A DNA stretch of 56,648 nucleotides from Enterococcus viikkiensis (GCF_005405345.1 NZ_BJDW01000015.1:1-56648); one strand, 5' to 3'. Shown: positions 37,866 to 48,096, counted from the first letter of the stretch. Notes: generated by a model from the sequence alone, not told the origin. Translations and numbers: made by a program.

Positions 37866-38768
37866 TTATTTCAAAATATTTCGGCTTTTTTTCCCTAAAT
37901 TAAAAACTCTTCCGATTCTAAATTGTTTACCAAGTTCCATCCCGGTCATCAGTTCGTTTCGCGAGATATAAAAGGGAGTATCTGGTTTCTCAGACAATGA
38001 ACTTTTCACCTCGATATAAACCTTTGACGGACTATCAGTATTTAATGAGTCAACATCCCAAGCTATAATATCGTATCCCCGTCCATGTGTCTTTCCGGTA
38101 TATTCCATTTCATCAATGAATTGCTGAGCTTCCTCTGTATCTCCGAGCTTATCAATAATCTTTTTAGTATAGTACTTCAAGATAAGTTCTTCACCAATAT
38201 CACCATAATGCTTTTGATCTAAACGACTTATTTCAAGATAATCATCTGAAATTATTTTAGTTGAAGTTTCCGCTATTGATTCTGAGATAGGAGATTTATT
38301 TCTCAATCCTGGCTTTACTTCAACAATTTCATCATAATCAATAACATTAGAATGTTCCTTTCCTAGTTCAAACAACCACTTAGATATTTTATCATTTACC
38401 TCAATATTTAATACTTCTTGCACTTCTCTTTCTATCAATGAATCATTTGCTCGTTCTAATAAATCAGCAACTACAGAATGTTTCATATCTCCGAACATTC
38501 TTAATTCACTAATCGCAGTATTTATTGAAGTGTTTATATAAAAACCTTTATGAGGAGCAGTCAATCCATAATAATGCAAAATATTCATTGCATGGAAACC
38601 TTTTTTGGTTATGTTCAACACTTCAGTTTCCAATGTTCTATGAGATTTTCCGTCAAGTAAATATCCTGAGACAACATGAGCGCGCTGAACTAATGTGAAT
38701 TTGTTAGCCTCTTTTACTATTCTATTTTCTTTGTAACTATCCTTAAATGTTAAATCTGGAAACGTCAT
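37866..38768 (-). CDS. DUF3883 putative nuclease in the drmC position of DISARM
   Basis: About 300 aa. The C-terminal third is a DUF3883 (NO VEIN C-terminal) domain, a PD-(D/E)XK-like fold: HYGDIGEELILKYY (Glu199 in the longer frame), GRGYDIIAW (Asp238), YIEVKSS (Glu258, Lys260), FYISRNELMTGMELGKQFRI. The spacing D-x19-E-x-K fits a restriction-endonuclease-like active site. The N-terminal two thirds is helical, possibly with a winged-helix segment (ITKKGFHAMNILHYYGL), and is not recognised. Start: ATG 38768 follows GGGAGA by nine bases; GTG 38783 is the alternative. It overlaps the drmB stop, so it is translationally coupled and part of the system. Canonical DISARM has a phospholipase-D-like DrmC here; no PLD motif (HxKxxxxD) is present in this protein. 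Confidence 0.8.
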   Translation of the reverse strand: MTFPDLTFKDSYKENRIVKEANKFTLVQRAHVVSGYLLDGKSHRTLETEVLNITKKGFHAMNILHYYGLTAPHKGFYINTSINTAISELRMFGDMKHSVVADLLERANDSLIEREVQEVLNIEVNDKISKWLFELGKEHSNVIDYDEIVEVKPGLRNKSPISESIAETSTKIISDDYLEISRLDQKHYGDIGEELILKYYTKKIIDKLGDTEEAQQFIDEMEYTGKTHGRGYDIIAWDVDSLNTDSPSKVYIEVKSSLSEKPDTPFYISRNELMTGMELGKQFRIGRVFNLGKKSRNILK

Positions 38769-40656
38769 TAATATTTCTCCCACTAAAGAATCCCAACTCT
38801 GGCTCTTCTAAACTTCCAATTAGTACACTTCTATCTAGGAAAACATTCATTTTCTCACAACTAGTTTCCGAAATAAGTGAACACGCATGACAGGCTGCAC
38901 CGTTTAACGAATCTCTCCCTTGAGATTCACTTTCAATACACACCGGATCAAAGCTACACCATTTAGCTTTTTCTAATGCAGCATTTAATAGGTCAAAAAA
39001 TTTCTCTGGAACGCCTTGTTTAACAAGCCCTCCCAATGTTCCTTCCGAATCTGAACTTGATGTATAAATCAATATCCCATACATTTCTTTTCCAAGTTCA
39101 TCTGAATAATATATTCTTTCCTTTAAAGAGGATGAAGAATAACCACTACACATACTTAATTCTTTAATAAAAAGGTGAGATAGTGTATGAATAAGGTAAT
39201 AATCCGGACGAATGTAACCTTCTTCATCTGGGAATCTTACATTACTCATTTTCTTATAAATTTTATTCGAAATTACTGAGTCTTTAATTTTATCTCTCCA
39301 TTTTCTTATTTCTTCACTATTCAAGGAAAAGAATATACCTTCTCCTAATGAGCGCATGCCAACATAATAATTGTCTTTTCTACGAAGTGATACTTCCTGC
39401 GCCTCTCCAGAAGACTCCTCACCTTCTAAAACCTGTTCTTTCATTAATTCAGAATCAGTAGTCTGTATCCTGCTGTAGCTTCGAAGAGCACTAACTACCT
39501 CGAGTTGATGTACCAAAGTTATCCCGTTCAATAATTCACTGTAAATGTGACCAGAAATTTCCTCTGAATTGAAAAGTTTCATTTTGAATCTCTCTGAATC
39601 CTCATCATATTTTTCTTTTCCAGAAAGAACTTCAAACTCAGCTCTCCTATAATCCATTACAGTATCTGGATAATCATCACTTATCTCATTAAAAAACTTA
39701 ACGGAAATTATTTTTTTAACTTCATCAAAACTATATTCAATTTTTTCCGCTAATCGTGTAATCATTTTATTTACTAATTCATCTTTCTCAAGTTTTTCAA
39801 TTCCTTTTTCTCGTGTGACTCCTCTTAGCTCTGATTCCAAAGCGTTATAATACTCGTCACTCTGGATTAATTCAATTAATTTATTTTCTTTGAACGGTAT
39901 ATTCACTGAACTTGAGATATTAGGGAAAAAGAAATTGTTTGCATTTCTAAGAAGTACGTGAACCTCTTCATCACATTTAATTCTATTCTCTTCTTTTTTC
40001 CAAATGTATTCACCCTTACAACCAATTCCTAATTTCTCTAGTTGATGTGGAAATCTCTTTTCATCAAAAACTCCGGCTAAATTTCGGCTCTTATTGCATC
40101 TTTTACAAGATACTATTAAATCTGAAATAGAACCTGATTGTGCTGTACTTCCCAATGTAATTTCATGATCTTTATAACTATCATAGGACATCCCCTCATG
40201 AACCCATTCTAACCAAGGAAAATCTTGTGCATGCCCATTGCAACATGCGCATATAATCCGGACAGGAACAAGCTCGGTTTTCCTTTTACGAACATCAATT
40301 GGTTTCTGATTAAAAGCTTTGACTAAACTTGGTATCCCCTTTGCCTCTACCAACTGACGCCATGAATCAATTTTCCTCAAACTCCTATCTTCTGGAGAAA
40401 AATACCACTGTGGGAATCTTTTTCCTACAATATCATCTTCCTCCTTAAATGGCGGCTCAATGAAACCTTCAGCATCCATAGCTTTTTCTAATCTAATATC
40501 ATGGACTTTCTCACATCTGCTAGTATTCCAATACTCCGAATCTGCAATCATGACAGATTGATTATTTATATCCATTAAAGCCCCTATACCAAATGGCGTT
40601 AAAAGTTGCGATCTTCTAACGTTAAATTCCGGTTTGTCTTTCTGTTTATACACCAT
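38743..40656 (-). CDS. drmB: DISARM core protein DrmB (DUF1998)
   Basis: 637 aa. N-terminal RRSQLLTPFGIGALMDI is typical of DrmB-like proteins. Cysteine pairs ICACCNGH (136-139) and CKRCNK (184-187) suggest a zinc site; a DUF1998 domain occupies the C-terminus (YLIHTLSHLFIKELSMCSGY, GILIYTSSSDSEGTLGGL, then CHACSLISETSCE at 589-601). In DISARM, DrmB pairs with the helicase DrmA to recognise and block incoming phage DNA. Seven bases separate it from the drmA stop, and it overlaps the next gene, giving a tight operon. Function is from family knowledge; the DUF1998 blocks are clear. Confidence 0.88.
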   Translation of the reverse strand: MVYKQKDKPEFNVRRSQLLTPFGIGALMDINNQSVMIADSEYWNTSRCEKVHDIRLEKAMDAEGFIEPPFKEEDDIVGKRFPQWYFSPEDRSLRKIDSWRQLVEAKGIPSLVKAFNQKPIDVRKRKTELVPVRIICACCNGHAQDFPWLEWVHEGMSYDSYKDHEITLGSTAQSGSISDLIVSCKRCNKSRNLAGVFDEKRFPHQLEKLGIGCKGEYIWKKEENRIKCDEEVHVLLRNANNFFFPNISSSVNIPFKENKLIELIQSDEYYNALESELRGVTREKGIEKLEKDELVNKMITRLAEKIEYSFDEVKKIISVKFFNEISDDYPDTVMDYRRAEFEVLSGKEKYDEDSERFKMKLFNSEEISGHIYSELLNGITLVHQLEVVSALRSYSRIQTTDSELMKEQVLEGEESSGEAQEVSLRRKDNYYVGMRSLGEGIFFSLNSEEIRKWRDKIKDSVISNKIYKKMSNVRFPDEEGYIRPDYYLIHTLSHLFIKELSMCSGYSSSSLKERIYYSDELGKEMYGILIYTSSSDSEGTLGGLVKQGVPEKFFDLLNAALEKAKWCSFDPVCIESESQGRDSLNGAACHACSLISETSCEKMNVFLDRSVLIGSLEEPELGFFSGRNINDVSRFNI

Positions 40657-40664
40657 AACATCTC

Positions 40665-43600
40665 CTAATCTATTATTCTCAGATAGGCTGTATCTTCTAC
40701 ATTCCTCATTGTACCCATTACTTTAGTAGCTTCCCAATGTGTACTTTTATCTTCAAATGATCTAAGCAACAATTTTCCTTGGAATTCTTCTGCTTTACTT
40801 TTATATAAGTAATATTTGAATAGTTCCGCAGTATCTTCTACTTCTTCAGCAATATCGCACCAGTTATCACCAAAATTATTAATTATTCTGCTTGCATCTT
40901 CTCTATATAACTTGTGTCTGTCTTCGCTAGCTTTAACACGTTCCATAAGATAATCATTCACTTTTTCAAGTGCATCTTCAAATTCTAAAATGTTTTTTGC
41001 AGAATTATCGCCAGCTAATGAATCAATCGTATTCCTAAGCATTGCAACAATGACTCCAGCAGCGGCTTTTTCCAGAGCAGGTACTGAAAAGGGAGTTACA
41101 CTACTTGATTCGACAAATTTATATAAACTTTCATGATACGATTGAAATGTTTCATAATGAGATCTATCTCGACTTCGAGAAGAATTATACAACGTGCATA
41201 CTAAGCCTAAAGATTGTCTTCCTACTCGACTGGTCGCTTGAATATATTCTGAAGTCAGTTTCGGCTGACCCACTACAAACATGGCATTTAAACGATCAAT
41301 ATCAACACCCACAGATAACATATTTGTTGCAATTAACGTATCCACAGTTTTTTGGTATCTTTCCGCTCCTTTACATTCCTCTGTAATTCTATTGTGTGGA
41401 ATGTCTAATTTCTTTAGAATTGTAGGGATTTCTATACCAGGTATACGCGAAGTCAACTCCACGCTTGTATCGTCATTCATGAAACGTTTATTAGTATTAT
41501 TTCGCCTGTATAATTGATTGATATGTTCTTTTACATCATCCTTAATCAATCCTGAAGCTTTTCCAAGTTCTCGAATACTGTTAAAGTACCCAGCAACTGT
41601 CCAATATAATTCTTCTTCATCAATACTTAGGCCTAATTCTCTTATTGTTTGTAACATTGAAGACAGTAGCCGTATTTCTGCTGTTACTTGTGATTTCCCT
41701 GTCGGCATAATTCCAAGGTATTTTCTTCCATACGCATGTGTATCTTCTTTTACAAAGAAGTTATCTGTTATATTTATTCCGCTAGGTGGAAATTGGGAAA
41801 CTTTCCTGTCAAAAATCCCTTTTACCTGATCATCAGCGTTTCTGATTGTTGCAGTTGAAGCTATATATTTTGGAGCAATACTTCCATTTGCGTTTTTTAA
41901 AATATAATCAAATCCAGCTTCATACAGCCCAACGATGCTTCCGAGCGGTCCAGAAATCAAATGCAACTCGTCTTGAATAATTAATTCAGGGCGTCGATAT
42001 TTTTCTGGATCGTCCGAACCAAATAAGCTTGCTGTTTCTTCCTTTAAAGGGACTTGGGCGAACTTATCAACAGTACCAAAAAGTAATGTAGGTCTCTTCT
42101 TGTAGATTAATTCATCTACTACATAAATCGGTAATCCCTTAGAAAACTCACATTTCTTGTTCAAACATTTCATATTGAAATCATTTTTCTTTTCAATTTC
42201 ATAGTATCCCCATCTTCTTTTGCTTTGAAAGTTTTTATCATCAGGAATAATACTATGTTGTTCATGACACCAAGGACATTCCAAAACCTGAAATGTATTT
42301 TTTTTCTTCGCATATTCAATATTTTTTTGTTCAACCATATCTTTAAAATCTGCCTTAGCATCTTTTAATTTATTTTGAGTTCCCTCTCCTATCCAAAGTC
42401 CAATGCTAATTTCTGATTCCCCTAGATTACCTTCTTTTCTTCTAATAAACTCTAACGCACAAATTAATTGAGAAGCCCTATCAAATTGTTGAGCAGTTAA
42501 AAGTCGTAAAGTATATCTCATGATTACCGTCACGCCTGAGTAATTTTGATATTTCAATCTTCTATAAATTACAACGGCTGCGATTGCAAAAAGGTATGCT
42601 TCCGTTTTACCACCACCTGTACTAACCCAAATTAAATCCAGTAGCTCACGATCAGAGCTTTCTTCATTCAATATAGACTCTAATGAGTTTAATACGAACG
42701 CCAATTGAAATGGTCTCCATTTAAAGTTTGCAATTTGATAGTTTTTTGAATTATATGCCTCTTCTTTTTCAATTGAGTTCTTTAATCTTTGTAAAAGCAT
42801 TGCCTCATTAGCTTTATTGAAAGCCGCAAAAGCATCTTTATCTTTAGAAAGGAAGTCTATTGTTTTCTTCATGCGATGACTACAATTTCTACACTTTTCA
42901 ATGTTTTCCTTTGAAAGCTCTACATATTCAGGAATTAATGTTTTAGACTCTTTCGTAATTGAATCAATCCATTTATCATATTGCTCAACAAACTGATTTA
43001 GTTTTTCTAATTGTGCCTTATAGTCACTCCCTATATAACTTTCCGCACTCAAAACATCTGGCGAAATACCATCAATATCAAAAGACATTGGGCGTAATTC
43101 ATAGCTCGGAATATATGATGTTTTTATTTCGGATACTTTTCCATGCTCTTCTTTCCAAACTGCGGATACACCTCTTCCAAAGGCATATGTCCTTTTATCT
43201 CTATATAAAAAAAAGTTCATAGCGTCTTCTGAATTTAACTTAGATAAATCTGGAAGTTTTACATCTTCAGAAGCTTTAAACTCAACACTTTTTTGAGCTT
43301 TTATAGAGATTTCTGTTTGAAAAAGATGATTCTCTGAAATATTTTTTAAAACTATAGTTATTGCCGTCACCGTTTCCTCTTTTGCCACGTTGATTTTTTG
43401 TACTTTCGAAAATACTTGAAACGTTTTTTCTTCTTCAACTAATAATTTTTGAGAAGAAATACCTTCCTTTGAAAAGTCCAATTTCACTTCAAAGAAAACT
43501 GGAACACGTTCAAAACAGCTCTTGTTTTTATAATTTATGTTTTTAATCTTTTTTAGTAAAAATAGCATCTCCGAATCTTTAGCTTTATCGTCTGGTTTTA

Positions 43601-44144
43601 GTTCATTTAGAAAATCAGATATGGTTCCATCTCTATCTTCGAAGCTATCTTCATATTTAATTTTTGAATTTTCCAGATCAAATTTGAAAAGCTTTTCAAT
43701 ATTCATAACTTCTGATAAAGCAATTTTTTCTTGTAGCTCTTCAAGCACCTCTTTTTTCGTTTGAATAAATGGATTCTTTATTTTTTTGTAATAAGAGCTG
43801 TGAATTTCGATACCTATATCTTTTTTGCTACTTTTACAATAGAATGTGATACCTAAGGAAGATGGAAGAAAGCTATTATCAATCTCGGCTGATTCTTCTT
43901 CTTTATTCAAAAACTCTTGAGCTTCAAGAGTTGTTTCAATATCTTCTGTCGAAGCTTCTTTTAACTCCTTAAAAGGATATAAAATACCTGTAACGTATCT
44001 CGTTTGAGGTTTTTCAGAAATTATCTCGTGCTCAATATCCTGATTAATTCTTTCTGACCCCGGTCCTAATAATAATTGCGAAATAGCATTAGAATAATTT
44101 TCTCTTATACTATTTTGTTGTTTCTTATCCGTAATTTTTACCAT
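40665..44144 (-). CDS. drmA: DISARM core helicase DrmA
   Basis: 1159-aa superfamily 2 helicase. Walker A VSTGGGKTEAY (GGGKT about 510-514), DEAH-type box IIQDELHLISG (DELH at 726-729), STAT motif III (IASTATIRN), TNMLSVGVDIDRL (941-953) and motif VI YIQATSRVGRQS (about 968-979). A four-cysteine insertion (C624, C627, C661, C666) between the helicase motifs looks like a zinc ribbon. The first 450 residues are family-specific. All catalytic motifs are intact. In DISARM, DrmA with DrmB forms the DNA-binding, 5'-end-sensing core. Its ATG overlaps the drmE stop (TAATG), so the genes are coupled. Confidence 0.92.
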   Translation of the reverse strand: MVKITDKKQQNSIRENYSNAISQLLLGPGSERINQDIEHEIISEKPQTRYVTGILYPFKELKEASTEDIETTLEAQEFLNKEEESAEIDNSFLPSSLGITFYCKSSKKDIGIEIHSSYYKKIKNPFIQTKKEVLEELQEKIALSEVMNIEKLFKFDLENSKIKYEDSFEDRDGTISDFLNELKPDDKAKDSEMLFLLKKIKNINYKNKSCFERVPVFFEVKLDFSKEGISSQKLLVEEEKTFQVFSKVQKINVAKEETVTAITIVLKNISENHLFQTEISIKAQKSVEFKASEDVKLPDLSKLNSEDAMNFFLYRDKRTYAFGRGVSAVWKEEHGKVSEIKTSYIPSYELRPMSFDIDGISPDVLSAESYIGSDYKAQLEKLNQFVEQYDKWIDSITKESKTLIPEYVELSKENIEKCRNCSHRMKKTIDFLSKDKDAFAAFNKANEAMLLQRLKNSIEKEEAYNSKNYQIANFKWRPFQLAFVLNSLESILNEESSDRELLDLIWVSTGGGKTEAYLFAIAAVVIYRRLKYQNYSGVTVIMRYTLRLLTAQQFDRASQLICALEFIRRKEGNLGESEISIGLWIGEGTQNKLKDAKADFKDMVEQKNIEYAKKKNTFQVLECPWCHEQHSIIPDDKNFQSKRRWGYYEIEKKNDFNMKCLNKKCEFSKGLPIYVVDELIYKKRPTLLFGTVDKFAQVPLKEETASLFGSDDPEKYRRPELIIQDELHLISGPLGSIVGLYEAGFDYILKNANGSIAPKYIASTATIRNADDQVKGIFDRKVSQFPPSGINITDNFFVKEDTHAYGRKYLGIMPTGKSQVTAEIRLLSSMLQTIRELGLSIDEEELYWTVAGYFNSIRELGKASGLIKDDVKEHINQLYRRNNTNKRFMNDDTSVELTSRIPGIEIPTILKKLDIPHNRITEECKGAERYQKTVDTLIATNMLSVGVDIDRLNAMFVVGQPKLTSEYIQATSRVGRQSLGLVCTLYNSSRSRDRSHYETFQSYHESLYKFVESSSVTPFSVPALEKAAAGVIVAMLRNTIDSLAGDNSAKNILEFEDALEKVNDYLMERVKASEDRHKLYREDASRIINNFGDNWCDIAEEVEDTAELFKYYLYKSKAEEFQGKLLLRSFEDKSTHWEATKVMGTMRNVEDTAYLRIID

Positions 44145-46570
44145 TAACTTTTTCCTCCCAAAAACTTATTAGTCAGGTATCTCGGTACGTCTTCTATATC
44201 TATATCTTCAACTAAAATTACTTTATCCACCGAATAAGATTTTATTGAGCTATCTTTTATTATTTCATTCAGTTTCCTACCGTCAATTGAGTCCATAAGT
44301 CTATCTCTTTCATAATTCAAATTTTTCTTTACTATTGTGCTTGCACTATAATACTTATCAGGTTCATTTGTTAATTCAGAGTTTTTAGTAAGTAATCCAA
44401 TATAATAAATAAAACTAGAATCTCTAGGTAGGATTGGCATTTTATCAATTGAGGACCATGATCCATAAAAAGTTATTGACTTATCTATCGCACCTAGTTC
44501 ATCCATTCTTTCTTTGAATTGAGTTGGAGTCATTTCTCTTTCTTTAATGTATTCAAGTAAAATCATTTTCCAAAAATAATCAAGCCTTAAATTTTCATCA
44601 AGTGTACTATCAATAAAAATTCCATTTATGAAGTTATACTTTTTCAATTGTTCTCTATAAAGGGTATCGGAATAAGGAACCTCAAATTCAACAATGTTTT
44701 GCCCAATTTGAATATTATTCACATCCGTTTTTCTACAAAAATTTTCTTGTAAAATAAAAACTTTTCCAAACTCGGTTCCAAAAATATTTTTTCCTGACTC
44801 TAAATCTATCCCACGAACAACATTGACAAGTTGTTTTTCACTTTCAGTCTCAATTCCAGAAGTAGTGATGATTAAATTATTTATCAAGCTTAAATATTCT
44901 TTTTGTGGATCTTCTTCTTTATCCAGTTCATCATATAGTACCTTGTCATCGCAGTTATTATTTACTTGTTTTTCTCTCATTGTTTTTTCAAAATATTTAT
45001 TAATTGCTTTTAAATATGCAGAATCTCGATCAGAATAGCTATTATCCAAAGTATATAAATGTTGAATTATTCTTTTATCTCTTTTTAAGGAGTGCATGAG
45101 GTACTTCTCTTGCAAATCCGGAAAAACAACAAAAAGTTTATTTGTTAGATAGCTCGATAACCATTTTTTCCTATCCCTTGCATATGGGGAAAGCAAGATG
45201 ACACTATCAAATGTTCCATATAGGTCTTCATATATCTTTTCACTATATGGCAGAACTGTTATCGTATCATCATTCATGTAAATTTTTTTTGTTTCTTCAA
45301 CCATTTCATCCATGACTACAAGTGCACACTTATCTTTACTTCTTATAGAGTCGATAATTTTCTTGTTTTGAAAACCAAATCTATTACAATAGATATCATA
45401 TAAAATACCAGAAATTTTTTCGGTCTCTTCCAAATTTAACTTTTCCATATATTCTGATACAATTATCATTTGTTGCTCAAGGGTACGGGAACACCCAATT
45501 ATTTGACTGTAATTCATCTTCAAGAATCGTTTTAATAGTTTATCCAGATATTTTAATCTGGGTATCTCACGAATATCTCCTATATACTCATTGAGTTTTG
45601 CTATCGCATTATCAAACTCTTCATTACTAGACACAAAATCAAATGAAATTTCCATTTTGCTAAATTCTTTCGATTCAAGCCAGCAAAATTCTCTATCCAT
45701 TTTCTTCAAAAATTTAAGTTTTGATTCATCCATGACTGATGGTATACTAGAAAATACTGTCATTGGAATTCCGAAATCATCACACGCATCCTCAAGTGTA
45801 AATAAATTTGAAAATTGTCCATTTGAAAACCATTTGTCTCCAATAACATATACTCGTTTTTCTGATATATCTCCATCGCTTTCATCTAAATACTCTATGA
45901 CAGCTCCTATACTTGATGAAAAAATTACCATAGGTTTTTCTGTACTATTAGAATGTGGTATTCGTTCAAAAATCAATGATTCTTTTAAATACTCCGCAGT
46001 ACAAAATTCACCCAAATATGAATATCTATTATTAATATTAAATTTTACATTTACTATTTCATCTAATAGCTTCTTTTCAAGAATTACTATCACGTTTTCA
46101 TCATTTGTCCAACTTATAGAAGAAAGCCCCATTTGCTTTCCAAAATCCTCTTTGGTACTTTTTACTTTTCTACTTTTTGTATTGGTTACAATGCTAGCTT
46201 TACTTTCAATTACATCTTTTTTTAAAATCCGCGTATAAGAATCTTTCTTTTTATATATCGGCTCCAATATATAGCCGTCACTTCTATTGTCCTGTCCCTT
46301 GAAACTATAATAGGTCTTTTCAAATAGAAGTTTAGTCTCATCACCCAAATCGTCTATATTAATCTTTTGACCGTTTGAGAGATTCTTAAAACTAGTTACC
46401 AAACAAATTAGCAAAACAAGTTCTTTATAGTAGCTAGAGTTTAAATACTGATATGCATATGAGCCTTCAAACTTTTCATATTTAAGAAAATCATTCAAAA
46501 CATTTTTTTTATTTTTAGAAATGTAGCCAAATGGGCTAGTTAATAGTAAAAGTTTCATTACAGCATCCAT
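44144..46570 (-). CDS. drmE: DISARM class 2 protein DrmE
   Basis: 808 aa, first gene of the minus-strand operon. No clear catalytic motif; it has a helical N-terminus (MKLLLLTSPFGYISKNKKNV) and a middle region with stretches like FEVPYSDTLYREQLKKYNFI, where degenerate helicase-like segments can be suspected. The assignment rests on size, position upstream of drmA, and the divergent cytosine methyltransferase, which is the class 2 DISARM layout. GGGAGAAAACTAC precedes the ATG. Biochemical role unknown. Confidence 0.75.
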   Translation of the reverse strand: MDAVMKLLLLTSPFGYISKNKKNVLNDFLKYEKFEGSYAYQYLNSSYYKELVLLICLVTSFKNLSNGQKINIDDLGDETKLLFEKTYYSFKGQDNRSDGYILEPIYKKKDSYTRILKKDVIESKASIVTNTKSRKVKSTKEDFGKQMGLSSISWTNDENVIVILEKKLLDEIVNVKFNINNRYSYLGEFCTAEYLKESLIFERIPHSNSTEKPMVIFSSSIGAVIEYLDESDGDISEKRVYVIGDKWFSNGQFSNLFTLEDACDDFGIPMTVFSSIPSVMDESKLKFLKKMDREFCWLESKEFSKMEISFDFVSSNEEFDNAIAKLNEYIGDIREIPRLKYLDKLLKRFLKMNYSQIIGCSRTLEQQMIIVSEYMEKLNLEETEKISGILYDIYCNRFGFQNKKIIDSIRSKDKCALVVMDEMVEETKKIYMNDDTITVLPYSEKIYEDLYGTFDSVILLSPYARDRKKWLSSYLTNKLFVVFPDLQEKYLMHSLKRDKRIIQHLYTLDNSYSDRDSAYLKAINKYFEKTMREKQVNNNCDDKVLYDELDKEEDPQKEYLSLINNLIITTSGIETESEKQLVNVVRGIDLESGKNIFGTEFGKVFILQENFCRKTDVNNIQIGQNIVEFEVPYSDTLYREQLKKYNFINGIFIDSTLDENLRLDYFWKMILLEYIKEREMTPTQFKERMDELGAIDKSITFYGSWSSIDKMPILPRDSSFIYYIGLLTKNSELTNEPDKYYSASTIVKKNLNYERDRLMDSIDGRKLNEIIKDSSIKSYSVDKVILVEDIDIEDVPRYLTNKFLGGKS

Positions 46571-46708
46571 GTAGTTTTCTCCCTTAATGAATCTATCACA
46601 AAAATTATACCTCAGTTCATGTGGCTATTTACAACTATTTTTGTTAATTTTTGCTTTCCCACTAGTAGGTTACTTTTAAACCTGGTATAATTGCGCTGAG
46701 GTGAAATC
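46571..46708. promoter_or_regulatory. Divergent drmE / drmMII promoter region
   Basis: On the plus strand TATAAT at 46686-46691 is a good -10 for drmMII; just upstream a dyad AGGTT-N7-AACCT (46667-46683) covers the -35 region. On the minus strand AT-rich sequence near 46600-46640 should hold the drmE promoter. GAGGTGA before the drmMII ATG is the ribosome site. The dyad could be an operator, perhaps bound by the methyltransferase itself. Confidence 0.5.
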
Positions 46709-47965
46709 ATGCTAAACATCATAGACCTGTTTTCTGGCGCGGGAGGATTAACCGAAGGATTTAGAAAAGATGATTTTAATTTACTTGCTCATGTTGAAAT
46801 GGATGAGGCTGCAAGTAAAACATTAAAAGTTAGAGATGCTTACTATTATCTAAAAGAAAATGGAAATTTAAATAGATACAACGATTACATCAATAAGAAA
46901 ATTTCGTATGATGAATTTTTGTCTGAAATCCCTGAAAAAATTGTCGAAAAAGTAATTAATCTAGCAATATCAGAAGATAATTTACCAGAAATTTTCAGGC
47001 AAATTGATTCTCAGCCAAATTCAAATATGGTTCACGGTATCATTGGGGGACCACCATGCCAAGCCTATTCAACGATTGGTAGGGCAAGAAATAAAAAAAT
47101 CAAAGAATCTGACGAGCGAATCTACTTATATAAGTATTATCTGAGGTTCTTGGAAAAATATAACCCTGATTTTTTCGTGTTTGAAAACGTAAAAGGACTA
47201 TTATCGTTTAAGGACTTAGACGGAAATAGCCTTCTGGAAAAAATAAAGTACGATTTTATCAATGTAATTTCTACAGGTCATTACCATATTCAAATAAAAT
47301 TAATTAACTGTGCTGATTTCGGCGTTCCACAAGTTAGAGAAAGATTAATCATTTTTGGATACAAAACTTCAATGATAGATTTTGATTTTTTCAGAAGCCT
47401 TGATCAATTTCAGGAAAAACCACCAATAATTAAAGAGTTATTTCAAGATCTGCCTATATTAAAATCCGGAGAAACTAAAAATGCATATTCGAAAGTTCCT
47501 CCTTCAGAATATGTTTCAATAAATCTAAGAAATAGCAAGATTCCTTTGACCCAAAATATCTGTCGTCCTAATAACGAAAACGATTTAAAAATTTATAGGA
47601 TCGTAGCAAAAGAAAAAAAGAAGAATCGAAATGTTAAGTATTCCGATCTTCCAATTGAATTAATCACACATAAGAAATCAAATATTTTCTTGGATAGATT
47701 TAAAGCAATAAATGATAACGGATATAGTCATACAGTTGTTGCTCATATAGCAAAAGATGGTCATTACTATATTCATCCTGATGTATCTCAAAATCGTTCA
47801 ATCACAGTCCGAGAAGCTGCAAGAATTCAGACATTTCCCGATGATTTTTATTTTGAAAGCTCTCGAACTTCTGCTTTTAAACAAATAGGAAATGCAGTAC
47901 CACCACATTTTTCAAAAATTATTAGCCAAAATATTTTAGAAAATTTGTATGCAATTACAGGGTGA
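46709..47965 (+). CDS. drmMII: DISARM cytosine-5 DNA methyltransferase DrmMII
   Basis: 418-aa C5 methyltransferase. Motif I IDLFSGAGGLTEGF (5-18), motif IV GGPPCQAYSTIGR with catalytic Cys117, motif VI FENVKG (about 158-163), motif VIII QVRERLIIFG, motif X QIGNAVPPHFS, and a target-recognition region in between. In class 2 DISARM this enzyme marks host DNA so that the DrmAB complex spares it (CCWGG in the studied Bacillus case). The target site here cannot be read. Transcribed divergently from drmE, with its own terminator. No separate restriction endonuclease is encoded next to it. Confidence 0.92.
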   Translation: MLNIIDLFSGAGGLTEGFRKDDFNLLAHVEMDEAASKTLKVRDAYYYLKENGNLNRYNDYINKKISYDEFLSEIPEKIVEKVINLAISEDNLPEIFRQIDSQPNSNMVHGIIGGPPCQAYSTIGRARNKKIKESDERIYLYKYYLRFLEKYNPDFFVFENVKGLLSFKDLDGNSLLEKIKYDFINVISTGHYHIQIKLINCADFGVPQVRERLIIFGYKTSMIDFDFFRSLDQFQEKPPIIKELFQDLPILKSGETKNAYSKVPPSEYVSINLRNSKIPLTQNICRPNNENDLKIYRIVAKEKKKNRNVKYSDLPIELITHKKSNIFLDRFKAINDNGYSHTVVAHIAKDGHYYIHPDVSQNRSITVREAARIQTFPDDFYFESSRTSAFKQIGNAVPPHFSKIISQNILENLYAITG

Positions 47966-48064
47966 ATATTCAAAGACTATTCATTCTGTAAACAATTCGA
48001 TTGATTCTTATAAAAGATGTTAACTCGCAGAGTATAATCGAATCGAACATTTTACTTACTTTTA

Positions 48065-48096
48065 AAGCCAAGCTTATCGAGAGCTTGGCTTTTTTG
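48065..48096 (+). terminator. drmMII terminator
   Basis: AAGCCAAGCT / AGCTTGGCTT stem, 7-base loop, T6 tract. Confidence 0.9.

Noticed and set aside
38743-47965. Ordinary type II restriction-modification system
   Set aside because: There is a C5 methyltransferase but no matching endonuclease; the helicase plus DUF1998 pair and drmE-like protein fit DISARM better. BREX and Dnd were also considered, but pglZ, brxC and dnd genes are absent.
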